Assembly (NCBI RefSeq): GCF_002584535.1
Contig: NZ_NUOT01000044.1
Span: forward strand, 27,805-91,804
DNA: 64,000 nt
Origin: Bacillus cereus
Lineage (GTDB): Bacteria > Bacillota > Bacilli > Bacillales > Bacillaceae_G
Reading direction: 5' to 3'
The translations under genes were made by a program, and so were the position numbers. Of this stretch, positions 1-9,987 are shown in pieces. The first letter of the stretch is position 1. Each line of letters starts with the position of its first letter. The notes under the pieces are model-generated. The model was not told where the DNA came from and made no database searches. It saw nothing but the letters and a program-made list of their open reading frames with translations.

Positions 1-29
1 CTATCTTTATCCTCCTTTTTAAACAGCAC
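1..29 (-). repeat. Head of a dispersed repeat, cut by the window edge
   Basis: Read on the minus strand, this edge carries GTGCTG, then TTTAAAAAGGAGGATAAAGA. This closely matches the first bases of the repeat at 9988-10137 (GTGCTTGTTCAAAAGGAGG followed by ATAAAGAG). It lies just beyond the rpsD terminator. Only the head is in the window, so identity as a third copy is an inference. Confidence 0.5.
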
Positions 30-36
30 TATAAGA

Positions 37-68
37 ACGAAAAAAGCCGATCCAAAGATCGGCTTTTT
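37..68 (-). terminator. rpsD terminator
   Basis: The inverted repeat AAAAAGCCGATC / GATCGGCTTTTT (41-52 and 57-68) has a four-base loop. On the minus strand a T run follows it, directly after the rpsD stop codon. Confidence 0.9.
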
Positions 69-72
69 GTCA

Positions 73-675
73 TTAACGAGAGTAGAACTCTACGATTAAT
101 GCTTCGTTGATTTCAGCAGCTAATTCAGCGCGCTCTGCATGGCGAGTGAAAGTAGCTTCTAATTTGTCAGCATCGAAAGTTAAGTACTCAGGTACGAAGT
201 TGTTAACTTCGATTGCTTCTTTGATTACAGCTAGGCTGCGAGATTTTTCGCGAACGCTAATTGTTTGACCTGGTTTAACACGGAAAGATGGGATGTCTAC
301 GCGAGCGCCATCTACCATGATGTGACCGTGGTTTACTAATTGACGAGCAGCGCGACGAGTGCGAGCTAAGCCCATGCGGTAAACTAGGTTGTCAAGACGA
401 GCTTCAAGAAGGATCATGAAGTTTTCACCGTGTTTACCTGACATTTTACCTGCTTGGTCAAATGTGCGACGGAATTGACGCTCAGTCATGCCGTACATGT
501 GACGAAGTTTTTGTTTCTCTTGTAATTGTAAACCGTATTCAGAAAGTTTCTTACGTTGGTTAGGACCGTGAGGACCTGGTGCGTAAGGGCGTTTTTCTAA
601 TTCTTTACCTGTGCCGCTTAGAGAGATTCCAAGACGACGAGACAGTTTCCAAGCTGGACCTGTATAACGAGCCAT
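73..675 (-). CDS. rpsD: 30S ribosomal protein S4
   Basis: This is the primary 16S rRNA-binding protein that nucleates assembly of the small ribosomal subunit. The product is 200 aa, the normal bacterial length. It has an N-terminal S4 domain with the MARYTGP start and an RLG-rich segment. The RNA-binding S4 motif lies around residues 90-155 (LDNLVYRMG, then [13 protein letters not shown]). A strong AGGAGG-type ribosome binding site precedes the ATG. The gene is monocistronic, between its own leader and promoter (741-895) and its terminator. In Bacillus, S4 represses its own translation through the mRNA leader, and a leader of that kind is visible upstream. Identification is unambiguous. Confidence 0.99.
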   Translation of the reverse strand: MARYTGPAWKLSRRLGISLSGTGKELEKRPYAPGPHGPNQRKKLSEYGLQLQEKQKLRHMYGMTERQFRRTFDQAGKMSGKHGENFMILLEARLDNLVYRMGLARTRRAARQLVNHGHIMVDGARVDIPSFRVKPGQTISVREKSRSLAVIKEAIEVNNFVPEYLTFDADKLEATFTRHAERAELAAEINEALIVEFYSR

Positions 676-740
676 AGTTGACTCCTCCTTTAGTGTTTTT
701 ATTTTCGTAAAATAAAAACAGGCGTAATTGATATTTACGG

Positions 741-816
741 GTATTTTGTTTTCATGTACCTTCGCTCCAGCAGCTGGGAGTTACGAGATACACCTCACAA
801 CAGAGGAACAAAATAC
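741..816 (-). ncRNA. Ribosomal protein S4 leader (autoregulatory)
   Basis: The 5' untranslated region of rpsD folds with a perfect 10-bp closing helix, GTATTTTGTT / AACAAAATAC (741-750 and 807-816). It encloses a conserved-looking GC-containing core with CAGCTGCTGG and GAGGTG. S4 leaders of this layout are known in Bacillales, where S4 binds a pseudoknot and blocks translation. Assignment rests on position and the visible helix. I could not run a covariance-model search. Confidence 0.65.
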
Positions 817-866
817 AAACGATAAACTCATATTACAAGGCTGCCTTTTTATTTTACACAAACGCT

Positions 867-895
867 ATTATATCTTTTTGCTGGAATTTCGTCAA
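867..895 (-). promoter_or_regulatory. SigA promoter of rpsD
   Basis: On the minus strand the -35 TTGACG (890-895) and the perfect -10 TATAAT (867-872) are 17 bp apart. They sit about 50 bp upstream of the S4 leader helix. Confidence 0.9.
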
Positions 896-934
896 GCGAG
901 TTCTTTTTTGTTTTATTCATGGAAATTGTGGAAA

Positions 935-963
935 TTGCAAGAAGGAATTCGAAGCCGTATGAA
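935..963 (+). promoter_or_regulatory. Putative promoter of the methionine gamma-lyase gene
   Basis: TTGCAA (935-940) and TATGAA (958-963) are separated by 17 bp. Both hexamers are only 4/6 matches to the SigA consensus. They are the best pair between the rpsD promoter and the downstream gene. Confidence 0.35.
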
Positions 964-982
964 AGAAAGGATAGCAACATAG

Positions 983-996
983 AGAAAACGCTTACA
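983..996 (+). promoter_or_regulatory. Putative CcpA cre site
   Basis: AGAAAACGCTTACA reads TGTAAGCGTTTTCT on the other strand, a 13/14 match to the cre consensus TGWAANCGNTNWCA. It lies just downstream of the putative promoter and 28 bp before the start codon at 1025. That position suits carbon-catabolite repression by roadblock. Confidence 0.5.
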
Positions 997-1024
997 TAAA
1001 ATAGAGCATAAGGGGGATTTTTGT

Positions 1025-2215
1025 ATGAAAAAGAAACATATAGAAACAGCGCTTATTCATCACGGGTATGATTCCAAGCTGCATAAAGGGAGTTTAACGC
1101 CACCACTATTTCAAACTTCAACGTATACATTTGAAACAGCGCAGCAAGGAGAAGCGAGTTTCGCTGGGCAGGATCCATCTTATATTTATTCGAGACTTGG
1201 AAATCCGACTGTGGAATTGTTCGAGGATCGCATGGCTGTTTTAGAAGGGGGAGAATCGGCGCTAGCGTTCGGTTCTGGAATGGCAGCGATTTCGGCGACA
1301 CTTCTTGCGTTTTTACGTGCTGGAGATCATATCATTTGCTCGAATGGATTATATGGGTGTACGTACGGGTTTTTAGAAGTACTAGAAGAGAAATTTATGA
1401 TTACCCATTCACTATGTGATATGGAAACAGAAGAAGAGATTGAGTCAAGCATACGTCCGAATACGAAAATAATATTTGTTGAAACACCAATTAATCCAAC
1501 AATGAGACTGATCGATTTAGAGAAGGTTATTAAAGTGGCAAAACAAAATGAATTGCTTGTCATTGTCGATAATACATTTTGCTCACCTTATTTACAAACA
1601 CCTCTTACACTTGGCTGTGATGTTGTTCTTCATAGTGCTACAAAATATATTGGTGGCCATGGGGATGTTGTTGCAGGTGTGACGGTTTGTAAAACAAGGG
1701 AACTAGCTGAACAAATTCGCCCGATTCGAAAAGATATTGGGGGGATTATGGCACCTTTTGATGCGTGGCTCTTGCTACGTGGGTTAAAGACGCTAGCTGT
1801 ACGAATGGATCGACACTGTGAGAATGCAGAAAAAGTAGTAGAGTTTTTGCGGAATCACGAAAGTGTTGCATCAGTTTGGTATCCAGAAGGAGAACTAGCA
1901 TCTCACCAAATGAAACGCGGGGGCGGTGTGATTTCATTTACGATTAAAGGTGGAAAAGAAGAAGCACAGGCGTTCATGAATGAGTTGCAATTCATTACAA
2001 TTGCAGTGAGTCTCGGTGACACAGAGACGTTAGTGCAACATCCAGCAACGATGACGCACGCTGTTATTCCAGCGGCAGTACGACATGAAATGGGGATTTT
2101 TGATAATTTAATACGCTTGTCTGTCGGATTAGAATCATGGGAGGATATTGTTTCTGATTTAGCGTACGCGTTACAGAAGCTATCGAATACATTTTCTCAT
2201 GTGAATGGAGAATGA
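1025..2215 (+). CDS. mdeA: Methionine gamma-lyase (PLP-dependent)
   Basis: This predicted cytoplasmic enzyme cleaves L-methionine to methanethiol, 2-oxobutyrate and ammonia. The 396-aa protein is a Cys/Met metabolism PLP enzyme. It has YSRLGNPTV near residue 55, the cofactor-region motif GSGMAAI near 83, and the Schiff-base lysine in HSATKYIGGHGD near 205. The LYGCTY segment near 113 carries the cysteine typical of gamma-lyases and argues against cystathionine synthase or lyase. The ribosome binding site AAGGGGG precedes the ATG. The next gene encodes a free-methionine sulfoxide reductase, so the pair suggests a methionine-handling locus. Cystathionine gamma-lyase activity cannot be excluded from sequence alone. 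Confidence 0.88.
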   Translation: MKKKHIETALIHHGYDSKLHKGSLTPPLFQTSTYTFETAQQGEASFAGQDPSYIYSRLGNPTVELFEDRMAVLEGGESALAFGSGMAAISATLLAFLRAGDHIICSNGLYGCTYGFLEVLEEKFMITHSLCDMETEEEIESSIRPNTKIIFVETPINPTMRLIDLEKVIKVAKQNELLVIVDNTFCSPYLQTPLTLGCDVVLHSATKYIGGHGDVVAGVTVCKTRELAEQIRPIRKDIGGIMAPFDAWLLLRGLKTLAVRMDRHCENAEKVVEFLRNHESVASVWYPEGELASHQMKRGGGVISFTIKGGKEEAQAFMNELQFITIAVSLGDTETLVQHPATMTHAVIPAAVRHEMGIFDNLIRLSVGLESWEDIVSDLAYALQKLSNTFSHVNGE

Positions 2216-2220
2216 AAAAT

Positions 2221-2256
2221 GAGCCATCGATTTACGGAATCGATGGCTCTTCTCTT
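2221..2256. terminator. Bidirectional terminator, mdeA and fRMsr
   Basis: The stem GAGCCATCGAT / ATCGATGGCTC (2221-2231 and 2239-2249) has T-rich tracts on both outward sides, between two convergent genes. Confidence 0.85.
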
Positions 2257-2736
2257 TTACATATGTTTTAGGAGCGTTTCCACAAATTTCTCTAAATAGT
2301 GTTGATCTACTTCATCGAAACGGTTTTTTTCGGGACTATCAATATCTAGTACGCCGATGACGTTGCCTTCTTGTATAATCGGTACAACAATTTCGGAATT
2401 AGAGGCGCTATCACATGCGATATGCCCTGGGAATTGATGAACATCTGCAACAAGCTGTGTTGTTTTTGTTTCAGCTGCTACGCCGCAAACACCGCGCCCA
2501 AATGGGATGCGAACGCATGCTGGCATTCCTTGAAATGGTCCAAGTACAAGCCCTGTTCCTTCTGTTACATAAAAGCCAACCCAGTTAATACGCTCTAAGA
2601 ATTGATTTAAAAGAGCTGAAGCATTTGCTAAGTTAGCAACTACATTTGATTCACCAGTTAACAATGCATCAAGTTGCTTAATTACCGTTTCGTATTGCTC
2701 TTCACGTGAGCCTGTATAACTTTCTTTTGTAAACAT
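2257..2736 (-). CDS. ytsP: Free methionine-(R)-sulfoxide reductase, GAF domain
   Basis: The product is about 159 aa and is a single GAF domain of the fRMsr (YebR/YtsP) family. These enzymes reduce free methionine-R-sulfoxide with thioredoxin. The family cysteines are visible in MPACVRI, GRGVCGVAA and HIACDSASNSE, followed by the conserved IVVPI and GVLDIDSP segments. I chose the ATG at 2736 because GGGTGA lies at the right distance. An in-frame start 60 bp upstream lacks a ribosome binding site. The gene is convergent with methionine gamma-lyase and divergent from refZ. Synteny with B. subtilis rpsD-ytsP-refZ supports the name. Confidence 0.88.
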   Translation of the reverse strand: MFTKESYTGSREEQYETVIKQLDALLTGESNVVANLANASALLNQFLERINWVGFYVTEGTGLVLGPFQGMPACVRIPFGRGVCGVAAETKTTQLVADVHQFPGHIACDSASNSEIVVPIIQEGNVIGVLDIDSPEKNRFDEVDQHYLEKFVETLLKHM

Positions 2737-2885
2737 GGAAACGTCACCCTTTCTATCGAGAAATGTAAAATCATAGCAAAATACGCTGTATTTCATATGA
2801 CTTTGTCGATAGAAAATTAAAGGAATTTGTCTTAAAAGTCAAGAAGTTTAAACTATGGCTGTTCAGAGTGAGAGGAAGTGAGCAC

Positions 2886-3524
2886 GTGAAGCAGACGAAA
2901 CAAAAAGTAATTGATGCGGCAATTTCGTTGTTTTACACGAAAGGGTATGATGGGACATCGGTGCGCGATATTGCAAAGCGGGCGAATGTGAATGTGGCTA
3001 ATATTTCATATTATTTTGCTGGAAAGAAAGGTTTATTAGAACAGCTTATAACGGATTTTTTAGAAGGATATATCGGAGTAATTGAGAGGGCTTTTGAACA
3101 AAGAGAGTACTTACCAGCTAAAGAAGTGTTGAATCAAATTGTACGAGGCATTTTGCGCTATCAGTTTGAACATCGGGAACTTACTCGATTCTTTTACCGT
3201 GAGCTTTCACTTGATACAACGTTAATCCGGGAAGTGATGACTGTTTATTTTTCTAAAGAAAGATATTATATAGAGCAAATCATTAAGCAGGGACAAATGC
3301 AGCAGGAGTTTCAGAAAGTGTCTTTTACAATGTTTATGACGCAATTAAAGGGTATGATAAACATGCCATATTTATATCCGCAATATATAACAGAAGTCTT
3401 GCATTCGTTTCCGTCAGAAACATTCTTTTTGGAAATGTATACGAAAGAAGTAGAGCAATGGATGGAACAAACATTATGTAGACTACATATGTATTATCCT
3501 CTGCCGCGAGCAGTTCATATGTAG
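2886..3524 (+). CDS. refZ: TetR-type regulator of FtsZ, RefZ
   Basis: This is a TetR-fold DNA-binding protein of about 213 aa. The N-terminal helix-turn-helix (GTSVRDIAKRANVNVANISY, followed by YFAGKKG) is strongly TetR-like, and the C-terminal ligand-type domain is helical. In B. subtilis, RefZ binds motifs near the origin and tunes FtsZ-ring placement at the start of sporulation. I assign it from the YttP/RefZ-like N-terminus and from synteny with ytsP. I preferred the GTG at 2886, nine bases after an AGAGGAAG ribosome binding site, over the GTG at 2868, which has none. A bidirectional terminator follows directly. Confidence 0.85.
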   Translation: MKQTKQKVIDAAISLFYTKGYDGTSVRDIAKRANVNVANISYYFAGKKGLLEQLITDFLEGYIGVIERAFEQREYLPAKEVLNQIVRGILRYQFEHRELTRFFYRELSLDTTLIREVMTVYFSKERYYIEQIIKQGQMQQEFQKVSFTMFMTQLKGMINMPYLYPQYITEVLHSFPSETFFLEMYTKEVEQWMEQTLCRLHMYYPLPRAVHM

Positions 3525-3557
3525 AATACCCCCGCCATATTGTAGGTGGGGGTATTT
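3525..3557 (+). terminator. refZ terminator
   Basis: AATACCCCCGCC pairs with GGTGGGGGTATT (one G-T pair) and is followed by TTTT. It begins at the refZ stop codon. The same hairpin may also serve the convergent EamA gene. Confidence 0.85.
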
Positions 3558-3570
3558 TGTGGCGTGTGTT

Positions 3571-4515
3571 TCAAGGCTTAATTTCCTCTTGTATACGTTC
3601 TTGTTTTCGTTGCCATAAGTTGTTGCATAGTAAAGCGATAATTGTAATTATCGCTCCAATTATTTCAATTCTTTCAATTTGATAGCCCCGAAAAATGGAA
3701 CCTATAAGTGCGAGCACAGGGACTAAGTTCATAAATAAGATGCCGTTAATAGATGAAATAAGGCGATTTCCCATGTTCCAGCAAAAGACGGCGACAACAC
3801 CAGCGATAATGGACATATACAATAGTTCAAATCGAACTGTAGCGATTGTATAAAATGTAGGTATGGAAATGAATTTCATATATGTTAGTACAATGACAGT
3901 ACAAACTAACGAAATGGATCCAAATAAACATGTGAGTGTTGTATAGCGAAGTGGCGACCAAGTTGGAAAATGAGAACCGCCGTTTGTGTAAATAACCCAA
4001 CAAATAACGCCAGAGAGCATAAGTATATTTGTTGAAACATGTCCTGCTGCTCCAAATAACATATGAATATTACCTTTGGAAATAACAAGTAGCACACCTA
4101 TCAGTGCACAAAACATACAAAGGAATGTATAGTTTTGTGGTTTTTTCTTCTTTAAGACCCATTGTAATAATAAAGCGAGTATTGGCATAAGAGACTGAAT
4201 CATGGCTGCGTGAATAGCCCCAGAAGGTCCTGCCAATTGCTGTCCGTAGAAAACAAGAAATCCGTATCCAGCAAAACCGACTGTACCATAGAATAATAAA
4301 TAGAAAGCTTGTTTTTCTAAGTGAAAGGCGCTTTTTCCTTCAATTATGAAGAGAAGAATAATAAAAATGATAGCTGCTGATCCGTAACGAAAAGTAGTGA
4401 AAAAGAATGGATCAATAAATTGCAGAGCGCTGGCCATAACTGGAAACATAAATCCCCAAGCTGTTACAGCGAGTAAGCATAAAAGAGAGCCAAATAGTAT
4501 TTGTTTTTTATTCAA
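3571..4515 (-). CDS. EamA/DMT-family membrane transporter
   Basis: The 314-aa protein has about ten predicted transmembrane helices in two EamA repeats. The first starts LLAVTAWGFMFPV and the second begins around residue 155. It is a drug/metabolite transporter superfamily permease, likely exporting a small metabolite or amino acid. The substrate cannot be read from the sequence. The start is TTG, preceded by GAAGGAG about ten bases upstream. The gene is transcribed divergently from a LysR regulator, a classic arrangement in which the regulator controls the transporter. A short lysine/glutamate-rich cytoplasmic tail ends the protein. Confidence 0.85.
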   Translation of the reverse strand: MNKKQILFGSLLCLLAVTAWGFMFPVMASALQFIDPFFFTTFRYGSAAIIFIILLFIIEGKSAFHLEKQAFYLLFYGTVGFAGYGFLVFYGQQLAGPSGAIHAAMIQSLMPILALLLQWVLKKKKPQNYTFLCMFCALIGVLLVISKGNIHMLFGAAGHVSTNILMLSGVICWVIYTNGGSHFPTWSPLRYTTLTCLFGSISLVCTVIVLTYMKFISIPTFYTIATVRFELLYMSIIAGVVAVFCWNMGNRLISSINGILFMNLVPVLALIGSIFRGYQIERIEIIGAIITIIALLCNNLWQRKQERIQEEIKP

Positions 4516-4613
4516 GAGTATCTTTCTCCTTCTTATTTCGATATAGTGAGTTCATAAAAATAAGCATGAGATGAGTATAGCGCTCACTTTCTATGGACAG
4601 GAAATATTGATTT

Positions 4614-4630
4614 GTTATAGCGGTTATAAC
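4614..4630. promoter_or_regulatory. Putative LysR operator
   Basis: A perfect inverted repeat GTTATA-5-TATAAC contains the T-N11-A spacing of LysR boxes. It lies in the divergent intergenic region, 23 bp before the regulator start. Confidence 0.55.
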
Positions 4631-4653
4631 TTTTGGTTAGAGGTGTATATCAG

Positions 4654-5481
4654 ATGGATTTTGAAGCAGTGCAATCGTTTATTGAAGTGAAACATACGAG
4701 AAGTTTATCGAAAGCGAGTAAACGTCTGCATATTTCACAGCCAGCCCTTAGTAAACAAATTCAAAGATTAGAGGCGGATTTAGAAGTTAAATTATTAAAA
4801 CGTTCTACACAAGGAGTGGAGTTAACAGATGCTGGAGAGCTATTTATAAAACGTATTGAGCCAATTATAGAACAAATAAATGAAGTGAAGGGAGAGCTGA
4901 AAGAGTATCAAGAAAAGAAAAAGATTTCAATTGGAGTATTGCCAAGTTTAGCTGCTCATTACATATCAAAATGTAAGAGTATATTAGAAACATACGAAGT
5001 AGAGTGGCAAATTGAACATACGAAAGTGTTAATGGAGTTATTCCGTGAGAGAAAGATTGATGCAATGTTAATTGATTCGGAAGTGGAGGGAGCCAAGTTT
5101 GCAAAAGAAGTAAAAAGAGAAAGTATTGTTTGCGTGGTTTCAAATGAACATGCGTATAAAGACGAACATACGATTCAAATAAAGAATTTACAGCATGAAA
5201 AACTTATTATTTATCCGGAAATTTGTGATATCAGAAAAATGATTATGACAACATTCAAAGGAATGGGTGTTAAACCTACTATTGCTGTAGAAACATCATA
5301 CGCAGAGCCGATGCTTGCGATGGTTCGGGCTGGCCTTGGTATTACGTTATTACCAGAAATTGCAGTGAAGCAAGCTATGCAAGCTGGGATTCGTGTTATG
5401 CATGTGGAACCAACGTTAACGAGAGTAATTTATTTTATATCACATAGGGAAGAGATGTCCTTATTAAAGGCGTTACAGTAA
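4654..5481 (+). CDS. LysR-family transcriptional regulator
   Basis: The 275-aa protein has an N-terminal winged helix-turn-helix (residues 1-60, with SLSKASKRLHISQPALSKQI). The C-terminal part is a periplasmic-binding-type effector domain with YAEPMLAMVRAGLGITLLPE near residue 215. It probably controls the divergent EamA transporter and itself through the inverted repeat at 4614-4630. I chose the ATG at 4654, nine bases after AGAGGTG. The effector is unknown. The C-terminus is slightly short for the family (290-300 aa) but shows no break. Confidence 0.88.
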   Translation: MDFEAVQSFIEVKHTRSLSKASKRLHISQPALSKQIQRLEADLEVKLLKRSTQGVELTDAGELFIKRIEPIIEQINEVKGELKEYQEKKKISIGVLPSLAAHYISKCKSILETYEVEWQIEHTKVLMELFRERKIDAMLIDSEVEGAKFAKEVKRESIVCVVSNEHAYKDEHTIQIKNLQHEKLIIYPEICDIRKMIMTTFKGMGVKPTIAVETSYAEPMLAMVRAGLGITLLPEIAVKQAMQAGIRVMHVEPTLTRVIYFISHREEMSLLKALQ

Positions 5482-5704
5482 ATATTTGAAAAAGAGATAC
5501 AGAAATTTTTAGGAAGTAATATTACAAACGGATCAAAAGAAACATGAAATTTTAAAAAAAACTAGGTCAAAAACACGTCATTACATGATATGATTAGTAC
5601 ATTGTTAGTTGTTAAATATAGGGGATTCCCCTTTTTGTACATAATGCCTTCCATTTCATAAACGGAACGGACAAAAAAAGAGATATAATAGGAGGCTAAT
5701 TTAC

Positions 5705-7414
5705 ATGGATTCTATCCTGACGATCGTTATCATCGTAGTAAGCTCTATTCTAGTGCTGCTCATGATAGAGCTCGTGATAAGAAATCGTTTATATAAAGAT
5801 ATTGAAGCACTTGAGCAGTGGAAACAAGAAATAAAAGATAAACCTGTTGCAGATGAGTTGAAACGGGTTAAGGATTTAAATATGACTGGCCAAACAGAAG
5901 AACTGTTTGGGAAATGGCGTGAAGAATGGGATGAAATTGTTACAAACCTTCTACCAAAAGCTGATAAAACATTAGAAAGCGCCCAAAAGTCAGCCTCACA
6001 ATTTTCCTTCCGAAAAGCAAAGCGTTTGATGAGTGAATCCATTCGTGATTTAGATGAAGCGGATAACCGCATTACGGAGATTTTAAATGAGTTGCAACAA
6101 TTGTTAGAGAGCTATGAGAAAAATAGTTCGGAGATTGAAGAGTTACGTGATACATATCGTAGTATGAAAAAAAGTGTACTTGCTCATCGTCATATGTTTG
6201 GAAAATCTGAACAGAAAATTGAAGAGTTACTTGATATAGAACTGGCGAAATTTCAAGAATTTGATGAGACAACAGAAAACGGTGATTATTTAAAGGCGCG
6301 TGACATTGTAAAAAGTTTGGAAGATGGATTAGCGAGCTTAGAAGTTATCATTCATGAAGTTCCTGATCTATTAGTCGAGTGTCAAGCGACATTACCAGTA
6401 CAATTAGATGATTTATTACAAGGTCATGATGATATGAAGCGTCAAGGATATGTATTAAATCATTTAGAAATCCCTAAAGAATTACGAGATATGAACAAAC
6501 AACTACAAACATGTCTGATTGATTTGGAAGAACTTCATATAACAGAAGCTAATGAGAAAATAGAGGGATTAAAAAAGCGTCTGGATACGTTGTATGATCA
6601 ATTAGAACAAGAAGTGCATGCGAAGCATTATGTAGAGAAAAAATCAGTTACAGTTTATGAAGATTTAGAGGAAATTCATGAAAAAGCAATTGAAACAAAA
6701 TCCGAAACGCAATTTGTGAAACAAAGCTATCAGTTGCAAGATAAAGATATTGAGTCACAAAAATTGATTGAAAAACAAATGCATATTTTAATGAAGCGCT
6801 TTGAGGTATTGCAATTACGTATTGCTGAGCAAGATATTGCTTTCTCTGTCATTCGTGAAGAACTGGAAGAGATTTATGAGCAATGTGAAACATTAAAGGT
6901 CCTTCATGTAGAATATAAAGAGATGTTGCAAACGATGCGTAAAGAAGAATTTGAGGCGCGTGAAAAGTTACAAGAAATGCGTCATATGATTGTAGAAGCA
7001 AAACGCTTTATGCAAAAGTCTAACTTACCAGGTCTTCCAGAAAGCATTATGGAAGATTTACAAAGAGGGCAAGAGGCAATGCAAGGTGTTTATGGACAGT
7101 TAGAATTAAAGCCGCTGAATATGCAGGTTGTAAATAGCATGTTAGAAGAAGCATATGCAATCGTAAATGGTGTATATGAAAAAACGCAGGAGTTAATTGG
7201 ACAGGCGTATTTAGTAGAAAAGCTAATCCAGTATGGTAATCGTTATCGTAGTCATGATACGGATTTATCCCAAAGCTTAGAGAATGCAGAGAGATTGTTC
7301 CGTGAATATGAATATGATGCTGCATTAGAACAAGCAGCTTCTGTTTTAGAACAACTTGAACCTGGTGTTGTTCAAAAGATTGCTGAATTTGTAGACAGCG
7401 AACAAACCCCTTGA
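5705..7414 (+). CDS. ezrA: Septation ring formation regulator EzrA
   Basis: EzrA is a membrane-anchored negative regulator of FtsZ-ring assembly. The product is 569 aa, matching the family. One N-terminal transmembrane helix (residues 3-25, then [15 protein letters not shown]) is followed by a long cytoplasmic stretch of spectrin-like alpha-helical coiled coils rich in E, K, Q and L. An AGGAGG ribosome binding site lies upstream, and the terminator overlaps the stop codon. Its neighbours, the cysteine desulfurase and thiI, follow the B. subtilis order. With refZ at 2.9 kb, two FtsZ regulators lie within 5 kb. Confidence 0.97.
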   Translation: MDSILTIVIIVVSSILVLLMIELVIRNRLYKDIEALEQWKQEIKDKPVADELKRVKDLNMTGQTEELFGKWREEWDEIVTNLLPKADKTLESAQKSASQFSFRKAKRLMSESIRDLDEADNRITEILNELQQLLESYEKNSSEIEELRDTYRSMKKSVLAHRHMFGKSEQKIEELLDIELAKFQEFDETTENGDYLKARDIVKSLEDGLASLEVIIHEVPDLLVECQATLPVQLDDLLQGHDDMKRQGYVLNHLEIPKELRDMNKQLQTCLIDLEELHITEANEKIEGLKKRLDTLYDQLEQEVHAKHYVEKKSVTVYEDLEEIHEKAIETKSETQFVKQSYQLQDKDIESQKLIEKQMHILMKRFEVLQLRIAEQDIAFSVIREELEEIYEQCETLKVLHVEYKEMLQTMRKEEFEAREKLQEMRHMIVEAKRFMQKSNLPGLPESIMEDLQRGQEAMQGVYGQLELKPLNMQVVNSMLEEAYAIVNGVYEKTQELIGQAYLVEKLIQYGNRYRSHDTDLSQSLENAERLFREYEYDAALEQAASVLEQLEPGVVQKIAEFVDSEQTP

Positions 7415-7437
7415 TGAAAAAGGGGTTTGTTTTTTTG
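7401..7437 (+). terminator. ezrA terminator
   Basis: AACAAACCCCTT / AAGGGGTTTGTT is followed by seven T. The left arm lies inside the last codons of ezrA. Confidence 0.92.
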
Positions 7438-7624
7438 TGCTGGATTTGTGTAAATTCTAGAGTGATATTGCTATAATGAATAGCGGAATACAGCAGTGTT
7501 TTTCGTTTCAAAATATAAAATTATGCTTGTATATTAAAAAATGAAACCTTTGAGTATGTTTAGCGTAATTACACGTGTTTGTGATATGATTATATGATGT
7601 GACAGCGCTGAAAGGAGAAGAACG

Positions 7625-8767
7625 ATGATCTATTTTGATAATAGTGCGACAACGAAACCATATCCAGAAGTCCTTCAATCGTATGTAACGGTTGCAGGAA
7701 AATACTTTGGGAATCCTTCTTCTATTCATTCGCTCGGGGGAGAAGCAGAGCGTTTATTAACACAATCAAGAACGATTGCAGCGCAGCTTCTTCATGTTAA
7801 ACCTTCCGAAATTATTTTTACATCGGGTGGAACGGAAGGAAATAACCTTGCGATTAAAGGAATAGCGATGAGGAATCGCTCTCGTGGTAAACATATTATT
7901 ACAACAAATATTGAACACGCGTCTGTGTTTGAAGCATATAAACAATTAGAAGGGCTCGGTTTTGATGTAACATACTTACCTGTAAATGAACATGGTATTG
8001 TATCAGTAGAAAATGTAAAACGAGCGCTTCGTGAGGATACAATTCTTGTTTCAATGATTCATGTTAATAATGAAACAGGAGCGATTCAGCCTATTTCTGA
8101 AGTTGGTAAATTGCTAGCGAACTATCCGAAAATAAGATTCCATGTAGATCACGTGCAAGGGATCGGAAAAGTACCACTTGATCTATATGCTTCGTATATT
8201 GATCTTTGTTCGATATCGGGACATAAATTTCATAGCGTAAAGGGAACTGGACTTTTATATGTACGCGATGGAGTAAGATTAGATCCGATTTTATCAGGTG
8301 GTCAGCAGGAGTTCCGTTATCGTTCTGGTACAGAGAATTTACCTGGTATTGTGGCAATGGTAAAAGCATTGCGTATGACAATGGAACATATGAAAGAAAA
8401 AAGTGACCGTTTACAGAAGTTACAAGCAGAGCTTGTCCGTTTCTTCGAGGGCATGGAAGATGTAACGATTAATACATCCCTTCAATATGCAGCACCGCAT
8501 ATTTTAAATGTATCATTCGTTGGTTTAAAACCAGAAGTAGTGGTTCATGCTCTAGAAGAACGAGACGTATATGTATCAACAAAATCAGCTTGTTCTTCAA
8601 AAGTAAATGAAGTAAGCCGCGTGTTAGAGTCAATGGGCGTGCCGCGTGCAGCAGCAGCAAGTGCAATTCGCATTAGTTTAGCATCTGAAAATACGATGGA
8701 AGAAGTAATGCAATTCGAAGAAATTATAAAAGAAACATTACCAAAATTATACGAAGTGATGAGGTAA
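7625..8767 (+). CDS. nifZ: Cysteine desulfurase (IscS/NifZ type)
   Basis: This PLP enzyme moves sulfur from L-cysteine to a partner protein, forming a cysteine persulfide. The 380-aa product shows the NifS-family N-terminus (YFDNSATTKPYPEV), the cofactor motif TSGGTEGNNLAIKG, the Schiff-base lysine in SGHKFHSVKG near residue 203, and the catalytic cysteine in STKSACSSK near residue 325. The gene ends seven bases before thiI. In B. subtilis the same pair supplies sulfur for 4-thiouridine in tRNA, so ThiI is the likely acceptor. An AAGGAG ribosome binding site precedes the ATG. Confidence 0.95.
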   Translation: MIYFDNSATTKPYPEVLQSYVTVAGKYFGNPSSIHSLGGEAERLLTQSRTIAAQLLHVKPSEIIFTSGGTEGNNLAIKGIAMRNRSRGKHIITTNIEHASVFEAYKQLEGLGFDVTYLPVNEHGIVSVENVKRALREDTILVSMIHVNNETGAIQPISEVGKLLANYPKIRFHVDHVQGIGKVPLDLYASYIDLCSISGHKFHSVKGTGLLYVRDGVRLDPILSGGQQEFRYRSGTENLPGIVAMVKALRMTMEHMKEKSDRLQKLQAELVRFFEGMEDVTINTSLQYAAPHILNVSFVGLKPEVVVHALEERDVYVSTKSACSSKVNEVSRVLESMGVPRAAAASAIRISLASENTMEEVMQFEEIIKETLPKLYEVMR

Positions 8768-9985
<1,218 letters not shown>

Positions 9986-9987
9986 AA

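Noticed and set aside
728-982. 84-codon ORF on the plus strand upstream of mdeA
   Set aside because: It lies wholly on top of the rpsD S4 leader and promoter on the other strand, has no convincing ribosome binding site and resembles no protein.
5620-5640. GGGGATTCCCC hairpin as terminator of the LysR gene
   Set aside because: The stem is only four to five base pairs and lies 140 bp past the stop codon. It is too weak to call.
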